Positions 47,301 to 57,524 of a DNA stretch of 64,000 nucleotides are shown here, one piece after another. The notes beneath the pieces were generated by a model. The model made no database searches and was not told the DNA's origin. It was given only the letters and a program-made list of their open reading frames with translations. The position numbers were made by a program, and so were the translations under genes. This stretch comes from Lonicera japonica (Eukaryota > Streptophyta > Magnoliopsida > Dipsacales > Caprifoliaceae). Each line of letters starts with the position of its first letter. Position 1 is the first letter of the stretch. The DNA is taken from positions 806,001-870,000 of the forward strand of contig CM038468.1 of the NCBI GenBank assembly GCA_021464415.1, in the 5' to 3' direction.

Positions 47301-48153
47301 AATCACTTAAAACCATCCTCCAACCGAAGATCCGAAAATACCCCATTCATAAAACAAAATCACAAATTTGTAAAAATTAATTTCCAAATAGTCCATTGTA
47401 TACTAATTATAGAGTTACACCTCAAATATGACCTTTTTTCCTTCAAATTTAACGAAAATACATGGAGAAGATTGTAATTTTCCTTATATGTGTATATATA
47501 TATATAAATTGACATCCTATCAAACTCTGTCAAACATAAAATTACAGCATATACATATAAAGAATTTTCACACGTGCGAAGTGATTTAAAGAAACAAAAG
47601 TTAAGAAAATGGTAAGTGAGGGACTTACATAACCTTTCGAACCTCATTGTTTACGCTAATATTACAATTTTTTTTGTAAAATTAAAACATTGACATTTTG
47701 TTTGAGGCATCTGATTAAAATTGGTTATGATTATTTAATCCCATCTGAACAGGATAACCAATCACACTTCGAATTCGTTAATCCCTCTCTTGATAGGCTG
47801 TGGGGATAACGAGCAGATAAATAATCCGCTAGAATATTCAATCCCACCAAAAACCAAACATAAAATCCCCACTAATCCTGCAACAAATGCAGCCCAAAGG
47901 ACAAAATCGGGAAGTTAAAAAGGTGACACGGCTTCAAGCCAACGAAATGAAGAGCTTTATATAATAGTAGATAGATATATAAGAATTTTTTTTGAAAGTT
48001 CAAATTAGTTATACCTGTATCATATCCGAAAAGAAGTCCACCAATTCCGGCAACGACAGTCAATCCAAGCACATAAGCATTACTGAAATACGAAACTTTC
48101 CGATCACCTCCTAAAGACGCCGAACTCCCCTCCGGCATAGAAACGATCGTCAT
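38329..48153 (-). CDS. INT1: Tonoplast H+/myo-inositol symporter (INT1 type), six exons
   Basis: A major-facilitator sugar-porter protein expected to move myo-inositol with protons out of the vacuole. Exons on the minus strand: 48153-48015, 45663-45593, 44065-43730, 40703-40596, 40490-40305 and 39021-38329 (stop included). All introns are GT-AG, the phases agree, and the sum is 1533 nt (510 residues); Arabidopsis INT1 is of similar length. Family motifs: GYDTG near 43, GRKK at 96-99, PESPRW at 209-214, QQFTGIN at 283-289, GRRK at 336-339, [11 protein letters not shown] at 393-403, PETKG at 461-465. The loop after helix 9 is short, without the PSI-like insertion of plasma-membrane INT2-4. The C terminus has a Gly/Ser/Tyr-rich stretch (481-499), then PLLEEG; a C-terminal di-leucine directs Arabidopsis INT1 to the tonoplast. 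No defect seen, so probably functional. Introns total about 8.3 kb and carry several insertions. The start is the only ATG giving the conserved N terminus. Confidence 0.95.
39421..39491 (-). tRNA. tRNA-Thr(AGU)-like sequence, probably a pseudogene or SINE head
   Basis: It sits in the last intron of INT1. On the minus strand it folds as a cloverleaf: acceptor TGCTCTT with GAAAGCA (one mismatch), anticodon arm CCCGT-TTAGTAA-ACGGG giving anticodon AGT, and T arm TTGAG-TTCAAAT-CTCAA. The variable loop GAGGTC and the phrase GTTAGAGCACCCGTTTAGTA match plant tRNA-Thr. The D arm is degraded and the B box is TTCAAAT rather than TTCGAAT. I therefore think it is a tRNA pseudogene or tRNA-derived retroelement rather than an active gene. 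Confidence 0.55.
40066..40137 (-). repeat. tRNA-derived SINE-like sequence in INT1 intron 5
   Basis: On the minus strand TAAGCTCAAGTGGTTGAATGG (A-box-like) is followed about 35 bases later by a consensus B box, GGTTCGAGACC. This matches the pol III head of plant SINEs. It lies about 600 bp from the tRNA-Thr-like sequence in the same intron. Confidence 0.45.
41930..42215. repeat. Foldback repeat, family member 2, in INT1 intron 3
   Basis: GAAATTTAGTAGAGATGATC with GATGAGTAGATTATC on the left is mirrored on the right by GATAATCTACCCATCATAGA and ACAAATTTC. It shares structure and wording with 26440-26700. Ends and target duplication are not defined. Confidence 0.5.
42412..42690 (+). pseudogene. 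ndhF: Nuclear plastid DNA fragment: part of ndhF
   Basis: On the plus strand, antisense to INT1 in its intron 3, the sequence reads CAAAAAGATATTAAGAGGG, then [52 protein letters not shown] and [14 protein letters not shown]. This is an internal segment of plastid NADH dehydrogenase subunit 5 (NdhF). It has an in-frame TAG, lost bases and a 7-8 bp insertion near ATGGCCGTATGGGG, and it starts and stops abruptly. It is a nuclear plastid insertion, not a gene. A 22-bp direct repeat, ending in TTCTTGTAATAGTAGCT, lies on each side (42394-42415 and 42691-42712). Confidence 0.9.
44357..44480. repeat. Near-perfect hairpin in INT1 intron 2
   Basis: Arms of about 50 bp, TTTACCTTTTAGGACATAAT through GCAACAATAAATAA, are inverted around a loop of roughly 25 bp (GATGTCTCCTTGACCACTGA). 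Only two or three mismatches are visible. It may be a tiny foldback MITE; no target duplication is clear. Confidence 0.8.
44677..45019. repeat. Tandem duplication (about 185 and 157 bp) in INT1 intron 2
   Basis: The copies start ACTTGTTTTAC at 44677 and 44863. Shared phrases include AAATTTAAAGG, TTTGCTA, TGTAATGCA, GTGATGCAT, TTTGCTTAG and AGTGCTTTG(G/A)CAATAG. The second copy is shorter. Confidence 0.7.
46620..46672 (-). repeat. Possible SINE fragment in INT1 intron 1
   Basis: On the minus strand GAGGTTAAGCAGC and a B-box-like GGGTTCGGATCC are spaced about 30 bases apart. Weak evidence. Confidence 0.25.
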
Positions 48154-48600
48154 TCTATTCCTAAAACAAAAACTTAATCTTGATTTCCAAATTCAACTCC
48201 ACCGACAAAATTTGGGATTTTTTTCCCGGTCTCTGATGATAAACCGAAACACTAAATTGAAACAATCAACTCCCAATTCAGATGATTATGAACTTCCAAA
48301 CCCTAAACCCTCACCGGAAAAGCGCCGATCAAAACGAGGTTTTAAGGTTTATTTTTAGGCTAAAAATGAAAAGTGCTAATCTTTATTTAGATTTCACAAC
48401 GCGAAGTTACCGATGACAATTGTAAGATTGAATTTATAAGAAATGGAATAGTTCGAGATTCTTCCGGGAAAATACGAGGGATTTTCGGTTCTTTTTTCCT
48501 GAGAAAGTTTAACTTGTTTGTTTTCGTTAAACGTGAGAAAAGTGGTGGGTTGGGTGGGGTGGGGTGAGGTGGGGGAGGGGTGTTCCCTTTATAAATTTTG
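48154..48600 (-). promoter_or_regulatory. INT1 promoter and leader
   Basis: On the minus strand TATAAAG (48593-48587) is a candidate TATA box, giving a leader of about 400 bases if used. A telo-box pair (AAACCCTAAACCCT on the plus strand) lies at 48298-48311, within the presumed leader; such boxes are common near starts of housekeeping plant genes. Just downstream of the TATA box (48543-48580) is a G-run tract on the plus (template) strand. Start site and box use are inferred. Confidence 0.45.
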
Positions 48601-48842
48601 ATGTTAAGGCGGGTGAGTCACCTACATATAATATATATTTATATATGTGGAATTTGAATTAATAATAATAATAATAACTATTAATAGATTAACTGAATTT
48701 GCAAATTTGGTATCCAATTTTGGTTTGGTTTTTGTTTTTGAGGTGGGTCCAATGCTTTTGACCATTGAAAAATTAGGTGCGGTGTATTTAGGAAGTATGC
48801 GTTGTCTATCTTTTCCTCTAATTTTGTAGTGTTAGGGACTAA

Positions 48843-49439
48843 GGGTGTGTTTGGCAACCCCAATTCCATACTATAGAATTGGAATTGGGGGATGGTTTTA
48901 GAATTCTATTGTTTGGATAGGTTAAAAGTTATAGTTTTGGAATTCTACTAGAATTCCAAAACCACAAATTCTAAAGGATTGAATTCCATAAAAATAGTAG
49001 AGTTTTCTAATTCCAATTTCTATTGAATTCAAAAAAAAAATAAAAAATTCACCATTACCACTCATATCGCCCCCACCTCACCTCACCCCACCCCCCCCAC
49101 CCCCCCCAAGCCCCCCCCCCCCCCCCCAAATATAATGTATATATATGTATACATTAAATATAATGTATATGTATATACACAGTGTGTATATATATACAAA
49201 GTTGTATATATATTAAATGAACTTATGCTATCACCTCCTTATTATCTATTTGGAATTTCAAATGAATTCTATAATTTAGTCAAATAAATAAATTTTAAAT
49301 TCTATTAGAATTTCAAATGAAAACTACGTGCAATCCAAACAATGGTATTATAATTCAATGGTATTGCAATTCTTGGAATTGTAATACTATAGAATTACAA
49401 TTCTAATAGAATTCTAAAACTACATATCCAAACACACCC
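48843..49439. mobile_element. Tourist-like MITE (597 bp)
   Basis: The ends GGGTGTGTTTGGCAACCC and (minus) GGGTGTGTTTGGATATGT lie between TAA duplications (48840-48842, 49440-49442). The interior has repeated ATAGAATT/GGAATT motifs in mirror order, a C-rich tract (49085-49127, including 17 consecutive C) and a TATG/TATA tract. It sits about 690 bp upstream of the INT1 start codon. Confidence 0.9.
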
Positions 49440-49497
49440 TAAGGGTAAATGTATTTTCAATTCTATCCCACTGCCTAAAATTTTAACACTTAATTTA

Positions 49498-49834
49498 GGG
49501 TGGTGATGTTGGCACCTTAAAAAATATTTGGTAACACTCCCACTTTAATTCGGTCATTCGCAACCGAGTAAAGTGTCTATTATTCGGTTGTTGAGGATCG
49601 AATATAAATCTATATACTCGGTTCTTGACAACCGAATAAGGCATTTTCAAGTTTTTTCAAATTTTATACTCGGTTCTTGACAACCGAGTAAGGCATTTTC
49701 AAGTTTTTTCAAATTTTTACAATTTTGTATTCGGTCCTTCACAACCGAATAACGTATACGTTATTCGGTTGCGAATGACCAAATTAAAGTGGGAGTGTTT
49801 TCAAGAGATTTTTGGGGTGCCAACATCTCCACCC
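49498..49834. mobile_element. Foldback MITE with internal 57-bp tandem repeat
   Basis: A perfect 8-bp duplication, ttaattta (49490-49497 and 49835-49842), flanks the ends GGGTGGTGATGTTGGCACC and (minus) GGGTGGAGATGTTGGCACC. The inverted repeat continues inward through AACACTCCCACTTTAATT and GTCATTCGCAACCGA. The centre has two tandem units with CTCGGTTCTTGACAACCGA. The 8-bp duplication fits hAT, though a shortened Mutator duplication cannot be excluded. Confidence 0.9.
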
Positions 49835-50181
49835 TTAATTTACCTTATGATAAATTTTTATTTGAGAGGAATATAATGTATTGCTTGGGTTTGACAACCT
49901 TTCAACAATACAGTGTGTATGGTTTCAAGCTTTAAGATAATTAATATGCATCATTTAAACTATTTTTTTTAAATCAAAACATGACACAACTTCTCGACAA
50001 TACACAGTGTGTATGGTCCGAAACTTTAGGACAATTAATGTGTATCATCCAAACTTTCTTTCTTTTTTGAACCAAAACATGACAGCAAGATTGTCTCATG
50101 TATCCTTTTTTTTTTTTTTTGAGAAAAAAAGAAAAAGGAACCATTGGACAATACATTACGTACCATTTATGATAAATTTAA

Positions 50182-51471
50182 GGGTGTGTTTGATAGGCCA
50201 TATTTTTCATGGAAAATATAGCTTTTCCACCTAAATTCTCATTTTTGTAGTGTTTGATTGCATTTATTTTCCATGGAGTCAAACTCCCACTTTTTTTACT
50301 ATTCATGTACTTTTCCTTGTAAAGGTGGAAAATATTTTCTTTTGGGGGAGGTGGTTTTTATTTTCCAGGCAATTCGCACAAAGACCGAGGCAATTAGCAC
50401 AAGTGTAGTCTAAAAAAAACTGTTTTTTGATCAAGTAAAATTGTTAGAAAAAAAAAAAACTGTTTTAAAAAAAATAGTTTTTTGATGAAGCAAAATTGTT
50501 CAAAAACCAAAAATTGTTTTCAAAAAATCTGTTTTTCGCTGAAGTAAAATTGTTCAGAAATAAAAAAAACTGTTTTTTGATGAAGTAAGATTGTTAGAAA
50601 AATAAAAAAAAAACTGTTTTAAAAAAAAACTGTTTTTTGATGAAGTAAGATTGTTAGAAAAATAAAAAAACTGTTTTAAAAAAAAACTGTTTTTTGATGA
50701 AGTAAGATTGTTAGAAAAATAAAAAAAACTGTTTTAAAAAAAAAACTGTTTCTTGATGAAGGTTTTTGATGAAGTAAACTTGTTAAAAAAAACAAAAACT
50801 GTTTTAAAAAAAACAGTTTTTTTATGAAGCAAAATTGTTCAAAAACCAAAAATTGTTTTCAAAAAATATGTTTTTCACTGAAGTAAAATTGTTCAAAAAT
50901 AAAAAAAAAAAACTGTTTTTTGATGAAGTAAGATTGTTAGAAAAATAAAAAAACTGTTTTAAAAAAAAACTGTTTCTTGATGAAGTAAGCTTGTTAAAAA
51001 TAAAAAAACTGTTTTAAAAAAAAACTGTTTTTTGATGAAGTAAACTTGTTAAAAATAAAAAAAAATTGTTTTAAAAAAAAACTGATTTTTGATGAAGTAA
51101 AATTGTTCAAAAATCAAAATACTATTTTTTGATTAAGTAAAATTGAAAAAAAAAAGAAACTGTTTTTAAAAAATCTGATTTTTTAGGTAAGTTCCATGTA
51201 AAAAATATACAAGTTCCATGGAAAAAGGTTCAAGTTCCATGGAAAATAATAGCTATCAAACAACAAAAGTTGGAAAAAGTTACAATTACCATAAAAAATA
51301 ATGTCTATCAAACACCAAAAGATGGAAAAGTACACTATTTTCCGGGTAGAAAATTAAGGCAATCAAACACATTTAATTGTCATTTTCCATGCAACTCAAT
51401 TCTAGGCAATTCAATTGCCTGGAACTTATTTTCTTTCCATGCAAATTCCATGCTCGCAATCAAATGCACCC
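50182..51471. mobile_element. Tourist-like MITE expanded by a minisatellite (1290 bp)
   Basis: The ends GGGTGTGTTTGATAGG and (minus) GGGTGCATTTGATTGC lie between TAA duplications (50179-50181, 51472-51474). The inverted repeat continues with TTTTCCATG(G/C)A motifs. The interior 50413-51170 is an array of units of about 57-62 bp with the core CTGTTTTTTGATGAAGTAAG then TTGTTAGAAAAATAAAA. This accounts for the large size. Confidence 0.9.
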
Positions 51472-51749
51472 TAAGAATTTTTGTGGTGTACCTTTTTTCT
51501 TATGTTGATAGGCTAAATTTATTTTTATTTTTTTTAGAAATTAGGTAGAAGGTCTTATTACACATTGATTTTTACCAAAAATCCAATGAATAATAATTTT
51601 TTGAATGAAGGGCCTATTTTTAATTGGTAATTAGTGTAAGAGTCCTATTTTGTTTTATATTTTAAATGAAGGTATTCGAATAAATTTAAATATCATTTAA
51701 TTAATAAAAAAATGTTATATATTACCTAAATTATCCCCTCTCTATGAAA

Positions 51750-51975
51750 TTTGCACAAAAAATATGGGCTGCAAAGTTCATATTGCAGTGAAATATGGAC
51801 TGCAATATGAACTTTGCACTAGAAATATGGACAGCAAAGTTCACATTGCAGTAAAATATGGACTGCAATATGAACTTTGCACCAAAAATATGGATTGCAA
51901 AGTTCATATTGCAGTAAAATATAGGCCGCAAAGTTCATATTATAGGCTGCAAAGTTCATATTGCCGTCCATATTT
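51750..51975. repeat. 63-bp minisatellite with palindromic units
   Basis: Units start GCAAAGTTCA(T/C)ATTGCAG at 51771, 51834 and 51897, exactly 63 bp apart. Each unit holds its own inverted partner, CTGCAATATGAACTTTGC. As 63 is a multiple of three, both strands keep open frames by periodicity; I do not regard these as genes. Confidence 0.9.
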
Positions 51976-52167
51976 TAATGCATATTGGTATTTTTTTAGT
52001 TTATTTTAAGGGTTGGGATGTCATTTTACAATAAAAAAAATATTCCTTGACTTTAGTGTGAAAATATTTCTCTAATAAGACATTTTTTTTAATTGTCCCT
52101 ATTTTTTTTTTCTTACACTTCTGCACTACTTGGTGCAAATGGCCTTATACATAGTTATAGACTTATA

Positions 52168-52477
52168 GGCTCCGTTTGATAGTAACATGAAAAATAAAAA
52201 TAAAAACAACTAATTTGGGTGAGAAGATGGAAAATAAATTGAAGTATATGATGAGATCTTCTCCATCTCATACTCATTTTTGTGAGTATATGTCCTCCAT
52301 CCTCCTATAATATTTTGTTAAAAAAAAATTTCTCTGCCATCACCCAAAGAAAATTTTGTCATGGAAAAAGGCAAAAAGCAAGAGTTAATCTCACCACATC
52401 CCTCAACTTATTTTTCATCTTCTCACTTAAATTAGTTATTTTTATTTTCATTTTTCATGTTGCTATCAAACGGAGCC
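52168..52477. mobile_element. Foldback MITE (310 bp)
   Basis: The ends GGCTCCGTTTGATAGTAACA and (minus) GGCTCCGTTTGATAGCAACA are inverted, and continue through ATGAAAAAT and AAAATAA(C)AACTAATTT. Flanks are ATA on both sides (52165-52167, 52478-52480). A 3-bp duplication suggests PIF/Harbinger, although ATA is not its usual target. Confidence 0.85.
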
Positions 52478-55400
52478 ATAGTTTATTTTTTTAATACATT
52501 CGTGTAAAAATAATTAGGCGGATCAAAGCATATGAATTTATTTTATTCTATAATAAGTTTAGTGTAAGCCTTTAAAACATGTCTAACATTATTTATTTTA
52601 TAATAACTTTAGTGTAAGCTCTTAAAACACGTCTAACACTATCTATATCTATATATATTAAGCTGATATAGAAGCTGAAGAAGTTTAATTTATTAGGGGA
52701 AGATGTAGTAGAGAAGAGAAACAGAAGTAGAAAGACGTAGAAAAGCGCCTGAGAAAGGGGAGTTGAACATATTTAATTATATCCCAATTAATATAACATT
52801 TATGGAAATCAGTAGTTTACAAAGGGAGCGTTTTATTTTAGTAGAAGTAAATATGTATTTGTTTTATAATTATAGTAATTAACTAATTATTGATCGATAT
52901 AGTTTGTGTTGTCTTAAACACAAAGATACAAATAATTCACGTGTTTATATAGTAAACCAAGTCAATTTTAGTATATGAGATTAAATCAATGCTTGTATAT
53001 ATAAAAGGTACAAAATGCTTTGAGAGAATAACAACTGAACAAGTAGTAATATAAAAATTTATCCCAAAATAATATACACTAATCTATTTCAGAAATATGG
53101 CTTATTAATTAAGACAAAAAGAGAAGGAGAGTACTTAGTAAGAAAAAAAATATATATGATAAAATTAAAAAGTGTAAGATACATGTACTACCATTTTTTT
53201 CTAAAAACAAAAGGTTCAATACCATATGTGAAAACTATACAATGAGTTTGTTGATTTGTTAAAATGCTTTGAGATTGATAGTACACATACGCTAATCAAT
53301 TTATCCAAATCATTATTTAAATTTTTGTTGTATGTATAATATATCCATATCATTTATTTGAATAGAAAATTTACTAGAAATATTTTAGACTCGAACTCCT
53401 CCTAAATCATTTTAACTATATAGTATCACAAGTGTAATTAAAGAAAAAAGCATTGCAAATATATTCACCAAGTAGGTTGTGTCAAAAGGTTTTATTTTAG
53501 GAACACTCGAATTCGATCCGACTCATACATGTTTTATTTTTTGAAAAACTCGAACCCAAATTAATTTGAAAAAGAATGTCCCAAACCCAAATTATTAAAG
53601 TTGGATTTAGAGCGGTCAACGAGTGGATATGGGCAAGATCATGTTATATCTGAACCCAATCCAATTAACGATATATAAATATATATTGAATGTGATCCGT
53701 TCTGTGAGTTTGATGGTTATGTAAAATATTAATTCATATCTGATTTCATTACAAAACATATATCTGATTTGTGTACCCGATTTGATCCAAAAATTAAAAA
53801 ATTATTTGCTAAAACATGATTTTAATTTTATTAGTAGACCAATAATTATTATATGTATAAATTTTATTAGTATTTTTTCATATCCAATTTATTAAATAAA
53901 AAACATAATAAATTTGAATCAGATAATTCAAATAGACGGATTAAAGTTCTTTAAAATATCCGATTAGTCAAACTAAATTCAAATTAAATTAGGGTAAAAT
54001 CTAATCCATTAACAAACATAGCTAGTTGGATTTGCTCATTTTGTTAAATATATATATATATATATATCTTTACACTTTTAAAAAAATGATATTCGGAGAA
54101 TTTGAATTAGTGCAACTTTTGTGGTTTACTAGCATATATTTTCCATATTAAAAATTTATTAACTTCTTCTTCTACGGAATCATTATCGTTGGAGATTGAG
54201 CCAATGATCACCCCTCTCATAGCCCAAGACGTTACAATTATATGCAACATCCATATTATACAAAAATAATGACTTTAATTTTAATTGATTCACATATTTA
54301 ACACTTAATAAAGAAATGAATATTGACAATTGTAAGTCCTTCAAAGAAAATGGCAATAAGTTAGAATCATATATAGGTGTCATGGAAAAAAGATTTGTAA
54401 CAATTATTTTGTGTGAATAAGATATATGCAAGAAGTGTTGGTTGAATATATACTAGACTAGACCACATGCACACGTTATGTATGTGCAATGCGTGTTAAG
54501 AGTTAAATTGAAAATATTATAAGGTAGACTTAAAGTATGTATCATTTGGATATGCACATTGAATAGTAGAAAAAAAGAAAGGTTGGTGCTAAAATCTGGA
54601 AGGGTATTTTAGACCACACAGTCAAATAATTATATCAATGTACTGAATTTAAGAAAGTCAAAAATTTATAGAAAATGTTGGTCTCGTATAAAAATACGGG
54701 TTAATCCTCCCATGTGGAATAGAGCTAGAAGCTTAGTTTGCTTTTGTATTTATAATAAACTAGCAAGTATTACAAACTCACAAAAGTCTCTCTAACTATT
54801 CTATTCTTTCGTTATCCTAATAAGGGAAAACTGAGCTAACTATCTCTTAATCTCTCTGCTCAAATAGCCTTAAAAGCAGATTACCGAGCTCTACCTTTAT
54901 CATTTTACGCTTATTTTTTGGTGTATACTGTTTCTCTCTGGTTCTTCTCAATTGGAACTTGATCAGAACTTGGTTGTTGGCAGAAGTAAATGCTCCTGGT
55001 ATATATATAATTGTAGGAGGCACACGGCCAGAACTTCCAGAGCAGGTCTGGTGCCATACTTCGATCAGTACCAACTCTGTCGTTGCTTATCCATGAATTT
55101 CAATGCATTAAATACAGTTGGTGTGCATTTAATGAAGGTGAGAGGAGTGTTGTGCGTTTTGCAGAGCATGTGGCAGTTTCTCATCTCTTTACTAACCACT
55201 CTGGCAGAGTGGTTGGGCGAGAGAGAAGAAAGGATGGAGGGCTCTGGAGTTTTCCGAAGGAGCTCTGGAGCCCGGTGCTCATAGTTGTCACACGTGGTTG
55301 ACCTTTGAGGGTGTGCCCAGTTCTTGAAGAGCTCTACTATTCATGCAAAGTCATGATGGGGTTCCTCCGAGCTCCCTGCACTGAAGCAAGCCCAATGGCC

Positions 55401-55740
55401 GATATGAATAGCCACGTGTCGGCTCGGGGTTGGTAAGGCAAATTAAATTAATAGTTTGCACTATCAAGATATATAGGTAGTATACAATTAGATACATACA
55501 TACGAACGTACGTACATATAATCATTGATCGTTGTTATTATTAGGCAATTAAAATTCCATGTTCTCAAATAATTTGTTGCATATCATATCAAGTTCAACA
55601 TCTTTTAAATATTTTTTTAATTCCTTCAAGTCGCTATACGTTGCATTGGCCACGTCGATGTTAATGTATTAACAATAAAATACACCACGATGCGAATTAA
55701 TTAGGCAATAAAGGGTGTATATCACGTTGGTTCTTATAAA
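52478..55740. other. Intergenic region with a GC-richer unrecognised segment
   Basis: 52478-54650 is plain AT-rich DNA with a TA microsatellite at about 54047-54066. 54650-55440 is more balanced, with phrases such as AGGCACACGGCCAGAACTTC, GGCAGAGTGGTTGGGCGAGA and GCCACGTGTCGGCTCGGGG. It may be an old LTR or TRIM, but I find no repeat boundary, and its reading frames (54847-55301) look accidental. Confidence 0.4.
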
Positions 55741-55754
55741 CACTTAAGTGACTC

Positions 55755-57310
55755 AGTTGTGTTGGTCGGATTTTAACCCTAGAGGGGGTGAATAGGGTTA
55801 ATGGCAAATTAAAAGTATTTAAAAATAAACTAAGTTAATAAATAAGGATTTTGAACAATCAATCAAGAATACAAGATGAAACAATAATGATCCTAAATAA
55901 AGAGATAAAGATAGATAGATTTAACCATAACACAATTAAATTTTGTTCACGTATTTCGATTTTTGGCCATACGTCCGTACCCGAGTAGTGCTCTCGAGAA
56001 ATTCCAGTGGTCGAGTTTTTTACGAGTGAAAATCAAACATTCTTACAAAGTGTAATTTTTCTCAGTACACTTCTCACAAGACTCTCTTGCTCAAATAATG
56101 AGAAAACCTCTTAAAAGTGAAGAATGATATGATTTGGTGACATACACTAATGAATTACAACTCTATCAAAATATTTGCCAAAGATACAATATAAAAGCTC
56201 ACTTCTAGTATTATAAAGATTTAATCAATAGATAAAAACATGAGATTACTCAAATGATATTGCAAGAGATGATTGCTAAGCTTGAAGATGATGCATAAAT
56301 AACTCACAAAAAAGATATGACCGTTTGGGGCTCAATGTAGCCGTTTGGAGATAACCTAAACAAATTAATTCACCCTAGCACTTATATAGTTGCCTGTTGT
56401 AGGTTTAATAAGTGCATGTCTCAGTATAACAGGTGCATGTTTGGTTCCTGACATGAGACCTTTATAAGGTAGCAGTTTCCTTTTAAGAAGATTACTTAAA
56501 ACACCTTAAAAACATATTTCAAAGATTTTTTAAAATGAGGCTCGGCTAGGTTTGGATTTGAAAAACAACTTGGATAAAAGGTTGAATCACCTTTTGAAGA
56601 TTTTGTGCAAGTCAACTTTTCTTGATAATTGTTTTATGACAAAACTTAATTTTTTTTTAAAGTGTTGTTTTCAAGAAATCTTTTAAATTAAATAAATGTC
56701 TTGAGCAATTTATTTTCTTTTTCAACAAATATAAATAACTTCACAATATTAAATCCTAAATACACTCATATACAAGAATTCTTCTTTTGAATATAGGTTG
56801 AGGCTGTTGAATGCATTTGAGTCTATGAGGTCTTTGTGAAGATTTCTTGTAGCGGTTTTCATTTTTTTCATTACTTGAAGATACTTAAAGCAAGTCATTG
56901 AAGCTTTTCTCATAAATCTAATTGCATACATAGAAAATTTTGAACTATATAAATCATGCAAGTTAGATAATCATTATTGAATAATCAAAATTAATGTAAA
57001 TAATCAATTTGTTAAAAACATTAATTCAACAAGTTGCACAAGTTGGTTGCTCATATTAAAATATTTTCGAGATTGCTTCATTCCATTTAAGTCATAGTTT
57101 CTCGACTGTTTTATCTATAATATCACTTTCTGATATGTTCTTACCACACTTTTGCAATAAACGACCTACCTCAATTATTTGTAAAGCATGTTTTTCAATC
57201 GAACTTCCTTCTTCAAATGATTTATAATTGATAAATTCATCTATCAACTTGTTGTTTTCTAAATGGATGTTATGTCGTGCATGAAGAGGAGGGCGTTCCA
57301 TATTGTATAT
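55755..57310 (-). mobile_element. LTR-retrotransposon relic with gag-like fragment
   Basis: The stretch CCCTAGAGGGGGTGAATAGG at 55779, and CACGTATTTCG...TACGTCCGTACCCGAG at 55950-55985, resemble phrases common in plant LTR elements. At 57301-57062 (minus) the translation contains HLENNKLIDEFINYKSFEEG, then SIEKHALQIIEVGRLLQKCG and ISESDIIDKTVEKL. This resembles the UBN2-type gag region (a loop of substrate-like spacing, then SE-x-D-xx-D). No complete LTR pair. Assignment is tentative. Confidence 0.4.
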
Positions 57311-57524
57311 GTAAGAATATGTTAGTAATTGAAAAGTTTGTCTTTAGATCAATCTAAAACTGATATTAATAGAATAAATATATCACCGGAGGTGAAAACA
57401 GATTTTCACTTAGGTGCTTTTTGTTTGCTCAAAAGTGAAGAAGGAAAAGAAATATTTCTCTTCCTTAAGCTCTCGGTTTTGCTCGAGAAGAAGAAAGAAA
57501 TGGAATTAAAATCTATATACTCTC

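Noticed and set aside
50413..51170. Possible CRISPR-like repeat array
   Set aside because: The units are contiguous and variable with no spacers, and this is a plant nuclear genome.
51731..52009. Open frames on both strands with repeated peptide units
   Set aside because: They result from a 63-bp tandem repeat with a period divisible by three; there is no start context or homology.
54847..55301. Coding exon in the GC-richer segment near 55 kb
   Set aside because: Frames on both strands are short and mutually overlapping, and none resembles a known protein.
55330..55400. miR319-like stretch (CCGAGCTCCCTGCACTGAAG)
   Set aside because: It does not match the mature miR319 sequence well enough and no complementary arm is visible nearby.
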